NCBI GenBank assembly: GCA_965153355.1
Contig: OZ231127.1
Span: forward strand, 52,762,001-52,826,000
DNA from: Flaccisagitta enflata
Taxonomy: Eukaryota > Chaetognatha > Sagittoidea > Aphragmophora
Length of the DNA: 64,000 nucleotides
Reading direction: 5' to 3'
Position numbers and translations under genes: made by a program. Numbering within the stretch: the stretch's first letter is position 1; each line of letters opens with the position of its first letter. The notes under the pieces were generated by a model that did not search any database, was not told the DNA's origin, and was given only the letters and a program-made list of their open reading frames with translations. Below, in pieces: positions 19,542-64,000 of this stretch.

Positions 19542-21094
19542 AAATTTATGAGTTTTGAGTCACCACAGCATGAGAAAACTTTTTCTTAAATACAGCATGA
19601 CCAATCATAAAACTCATTGGATTTGACACACAAGTCTGGATAAGGGTCAAGAGCATTAGTTTGAACTGGTTTTGATCAGTGCACACCTCTATTTAACTCT
19701 AATTTTCCATCAAACTGTCTCTGTCAGTCTGTCCTCAATTCAAAAATGTCACTGACAATTTCTTTCCTCACTTTTCTTCCCTCAAGGCTCATCTTCTGAA
19801 CCCACTATCATGCCATTTTTAGCTTGTGTACAGATGTTGGGTTTTAATTAAGTGTGCCATACATTTGTTTGTCAAAAATATTTTGAGCCATTCCGCATAC
19901 ATTTTATGACTTGGATAACATTATATCAAAACATAACAAAAAATCATCTAATAAATCTAATAAGTCATCTGAATTATTTATACTTATTCATAAAAAAAAG
20001 AAAAAACATTCAATTAAAAATCAAATTTGGAAGTAGTAGATGCTATAGCAAGAAAAATCAGTTAGCCAAATAGCATTTCATGATAACAGTGCCCCGTGAT
20101 AAAGGCCAAATTTGAAGGGTCCCCATGGGGCCGTTATCAAGGGGCAGGGCTGTACAGTAGGACCCCGCTTCATCGGTCCCATTAGGACTGAAGATTTTTC
20201 ACCTTTATCTCAGGTTCACCTTTAAAGAGAGGTGAAATCACATTAGAAACTGTCATTTGAGACTTTAAAATGTTGACCTTTATTGATGGGGAACCTTTAA
20301 AAGCGGGGCTGTTATTGCGGGGTCCCACTGTAGATGAGATTGATATTTGGAATCTAAATTAATAATAGAATGTTTTATTGCTTGTAATGGTTAGTTGTTA
20401 TGGAAATACATTTCCATGTACTCATGTTAAAATATCAATATTTTGACAGATTTTCTAAAAGAAAATTGTTCAAAATGAAATCTGTTATAACATTCTTGTG
20501 GCATGTTTTATAAAAATAACGCTCATTTGGCGAATGCTAAGGAGGATCACTGTGCTGTCTAATAATGAATAAACAAGTGATATTTAAAAGACTGATATTT
20601 TAGCGGGAATACATGGAAATATGTCAACCATCATAGACAATAAAGTATTATCTTATTAGTTTGAATAATCTAAATATTAATCCCCTACATATATTTATGT
20701 TCCTGTTATGAATTCCCTTGTATGTCCATGTCCAGACGATATCTGCTGTGCAATGTTCGGAAATGAAGTAATCAAACTATTATTGGTGCATCCTTCCGTC
20801 ATAGGATGAACGCTGGTTAGAGAAGGAATTCCATTTCCACTTAAGATTACAAGCAACAAGAAATGAAAAGAATTAAAAAGACGTATCTGTTATCCGACCT
20901 GGGACTTGAGACTCTCTCGGGTCGTCGCAGTTGACCACGGCGTTACGTTCCACGTCAAAGTAACCGGTCGCGGGGCACGTGCCGTCGTGACGTGAGTGGC
21001 ATTGGTAGCACGAAATGCCCTCGCTGCTTTGTATCATGGATAATATCGTTAAACTGACGGCTATGAGGCCGTTGATTGTTATTGTCGCTTTCAT
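14881..21094 (-). CDS. Ly6/uPAR-domain GPI-type surface protein (whole gene)
   Basis: Three exons, 21094-20899, 19006-18855 and 15006-14881, join in frame (474 nt, 157 residues). Seen: a hydrophobic signal peptide (1-26, ending SSEG), then ten cysteines at 29, 32, 40, 56, 69, 92, 104, 118, 120 and 125. They start CYQC and finish CYCDTNNCN, the diagnostic end of three-finger Ly6 domains. A C-terminal hydrophobic stretch (about 138-153) follows, as in GPI-anchored members. Arthropod relatives include quiver/sleepless, which modulates potassium channels, and boudin/crooked, but no specific orthology is claimed. The gene is convergent with CARM1 and lies ~390 bp downstream of the neuroglian-like gene on the same strand. 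Confidence 0.87.
15165..15665. mobile_element. MULE-like foldback MITE with 9-bp target duplication (copy 1)
   Basis: Terminal inverted repeat TTGGGTGCTTCACATAGCAA / inverse, with flanks ATATGACAG and ACATGACAG (8 of 9 identical). A same-family copy lies at 54470-54984. The inside is AT-rich and non-coding. A 9-bp duplication is typical of Mutator-like elements. Confidence 0.8.
15949..16106 (+). mobile_element. HINE-like element, subfamily A with TTGC arms
   Basis: TTTTTAGTTGCGGACACGCA at one end; GTCCGCAACTGG, then GGCCGTGTATCCGGCC and TTGTT at the other. Compared with the AGTCGCGG copies, both arms changed at the same pair (C:G to T:A). Confidence 0.85.
16721..16826 (-). mobile_element. 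HINE-like element, subfamily C
   Basis: AACAAGGCCAATAGGGTGCGAC, GACCGACCGACCAACGGACAC, CAGTTATAGAG and end ATGCTTTGGCGCAACTAAAT. Same design as 62617-62748, with weaker arm pairing here. It abuts a subfamily D element. Confidence 0.75.
16829..17078 (-). mobile_element. HINE-like element, subfamily D (copy 1)
   Basis: AACAAGCCCGACCAGGCAAC, arm GATGCGTCCGGGC, a ~150-bp unique body with CATGTTGGTAGATCATTTG, short GACGGACGGAC repeats, and end GATGCGTTCCTAACGGACGC plus ATCTTAAAA. Other copies are at 42611 and 48649. Confidence 0.85.
17537..18077. mobile_element. TA-flanked foldback element, CAGTRCGATGGGA family (copy 1)
   Basis: Starts CAGTACGATGGGATTAATGA, ends with its diverged inverse (TCTCATCATACTA), TA on both sides. 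Arms extend ~70 bp. The same family occurs at 37608-38171. Confidence 0.75.
18134..18345. repeat. near-perfect hairpin, 97-nt arms
   Basis: Left arm 18134-18230 and right arm 18249-18345 are inverse copies with only a few mismatches, separated by 18 nt. Central text AATATTGAATAGCCTTAATT pairs with its inverse. No coding content. Probably a young foldback MITE. Confidence 0.9.
18376..18546 (+). mobile_element. HINE-like element, subfamily A
   Basis: TTTTTAGTCGCGTGCACATG, GTCCGTCTGTCGGTCTGTCC, GCCCACCTGCACGCGACTTC, CGTGTATACGGCCTTGTTT. Arms AGTCGCGTGC and GCACGCGACT remain complementary. Confidence 0.85.
18855..19006 (-). CDS. Ly6 gene exon 2
   Basis: Acceptor CGCTTCCAG, donor GTAAAC. Enters needing two bases and leaves in phase 0. 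Encodes TSCIKITRKSQD through RRCATKADWGIAYGCRRYV and ENIETE (residues 67-116). Confidence 0.87.
19272..20152. mobile_element. pogo/Tc1-like MITE with CAGTGGAACCCCGC ends
   Basis: Left end CAGTGGAACCCCGCTTCCTT after TA; right end ATCAAGGGGCAGGGCTG before TA, a diverged inverse. Contains a (GA)n tract at about 19506-19537. Such ends with TA duplication are typical of pogo/Tigger-derived elements. Confidence 0.6.
20155..20330. mobile_element. pogo/Tc1-like MITE, 176 bp
   Basis: CAGTAGGACCCCGCTTCATC at the left, ATTGCGGGGTCCCACTG at the right, TA on both sides. It shares its left TA with the element ending at 20152. Confidence 0.75.
20899..21094 (-). CDS. Ly6 gene exon 1 (signal peptide)
   Basis: ATG at 21094-21092 (context AGGATGA), signal peptide MKATITINGLIAVSL..., then ISCYQCHSRHDGTCPATG and VVNCDDP. 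Donor CCCAG/GTCGGA, weak at +3 but phase-matched (phase 1). An upstream in-frame Met lengthens the leader by 25 residues and lacks signal-peptide character. Confidence 0.87.
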
Positions 21095-21478
21095 CCTGGA
21101 AGTTTTTCTGTCACAAAGGAGTGTTTTCTTTTCACTAGGTTTTACACTGTATACAAAGGAAAAGATCATCGCGTCGATATCATGCTAAACAATTAGCAAC
21201 AGTTTTAACATCTGTACAATTTACATATGAAGCAAAAAAGCTCCATAATGAAATAAATTGGATCGCGTACCCTCACGCAAGAAACAGCGTTTGCCTAAAT
21301 CGAAAGGAACGACAGATGAATAAAGGGAGGGGGGAGGAGCAGGAGGGAAGGCGCTGATGATAAAGAGAAGCGTTTACATGTGCGATGAGGGCACCTCGAA
21401 ACTTTTCATGCGAGTCATTTTACACCAATGCTATTTTGGTATTTACATCAGTCTCGATTTATCAATTCACTTGTTTGA

Positions 21479-21484
21479 TTTATT
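21479..21484 (-). terminator. AATAAA directly after the neuroglian-like stop codon
   Basis: On the minus strand the sequence reads TAG then AATAAA with no gap, which would give a 3' UTR of only a few tens of bases. Confidence 0.5.
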
Positions 21485-63973
<42,489 letters not shown>

Positions 63974-64000
63974 CTGGAAGATTTTTTTTTTTCGATGGAT

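Larger units (their letters stand above)
19215..20700. mobile_element. decayed foldback related to 24012-24535, split by two pogo-like MITEs
   Basis: 19215 begins CAGTAGATGTCGTCTAGACT, like the left end at 24012. After the insertions, about 20336-20700 resumes with TTGATATTTGGAATC and inverted AT-rich arms similar to the interior of that element. The right end is too decayed to place. Confidence 0.5.

Overview
This is nuclear DNA of an invertebrate bilaterian. Evidence for that is spliced genes with GT-AG introns, a CARM1 arginine methyltransferase, an L1/neuroglian-type adhesion protein and a Ly6 GPI-type protein. The phylum cannot be fixed from the window. Introns and spacers are loaded with microsatellites and short mobile elements.  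Layout. 1-4.3 kb: spacer with a minisatellite, a possible exon of an unknown gene (416-530, +), and two foldback minisatellite elements. 4,315-13,452 (+): a complete CARM1/PRMT4 gene in 11 coding exons. All splice phases agree and the spliced frame is exactly 620 codons plus stop. 14,881-21,094 (-): a three-exon gene for a 157-residue secreted or GPI-anchored Ly6 protein, tail-to-tail with CARM1. 21,485-63,973 (-): the 3' part of a neuroglian/L1CAM gene in 11 exons (577 codons seen). It covers five fibronectin III domains, one membrane helix and a short cytoplasmic tail; the Ig domains lie beyond the right edge. Two of its introns are very large (13.8 and 19.2 kb).  Mobile DNA. About thirty copies of one short element type occur. 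They look like Helentron-associated (HINE/DINE-1-like) non-autonomous rolling-circle elements: subterminal inverted repeats, a small stem-loop plus CTTGTT at one end, a palindrome plus TAAAAA at the other, and GACGGACC-type tandem repeats between. At least four subfamilies have different arm sequences, but within each copy the two arms stay complementary. Other elements are TA-flanked foldback elements, MULE-like elements with 9-bp target duplications, a hAT-like MITE with a perfect 8-bp duplication, and one tRNA-derived SINE. Several are nested.  Points most worth a second look: the covarying arms of the HINE family; a neuroglian intron with (UG)n at its 5' end and (CA)n at its 3' end; a neuroglian tail with no ankyrin-binding FIGQY motif in the visible terminal exon; foldback elements whose arms are built from minisatellites; and a nest of elements in the Ly6 intron. 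The three genes are ordinary housekeeping or neuronal genes and show no sign of acting as one system.
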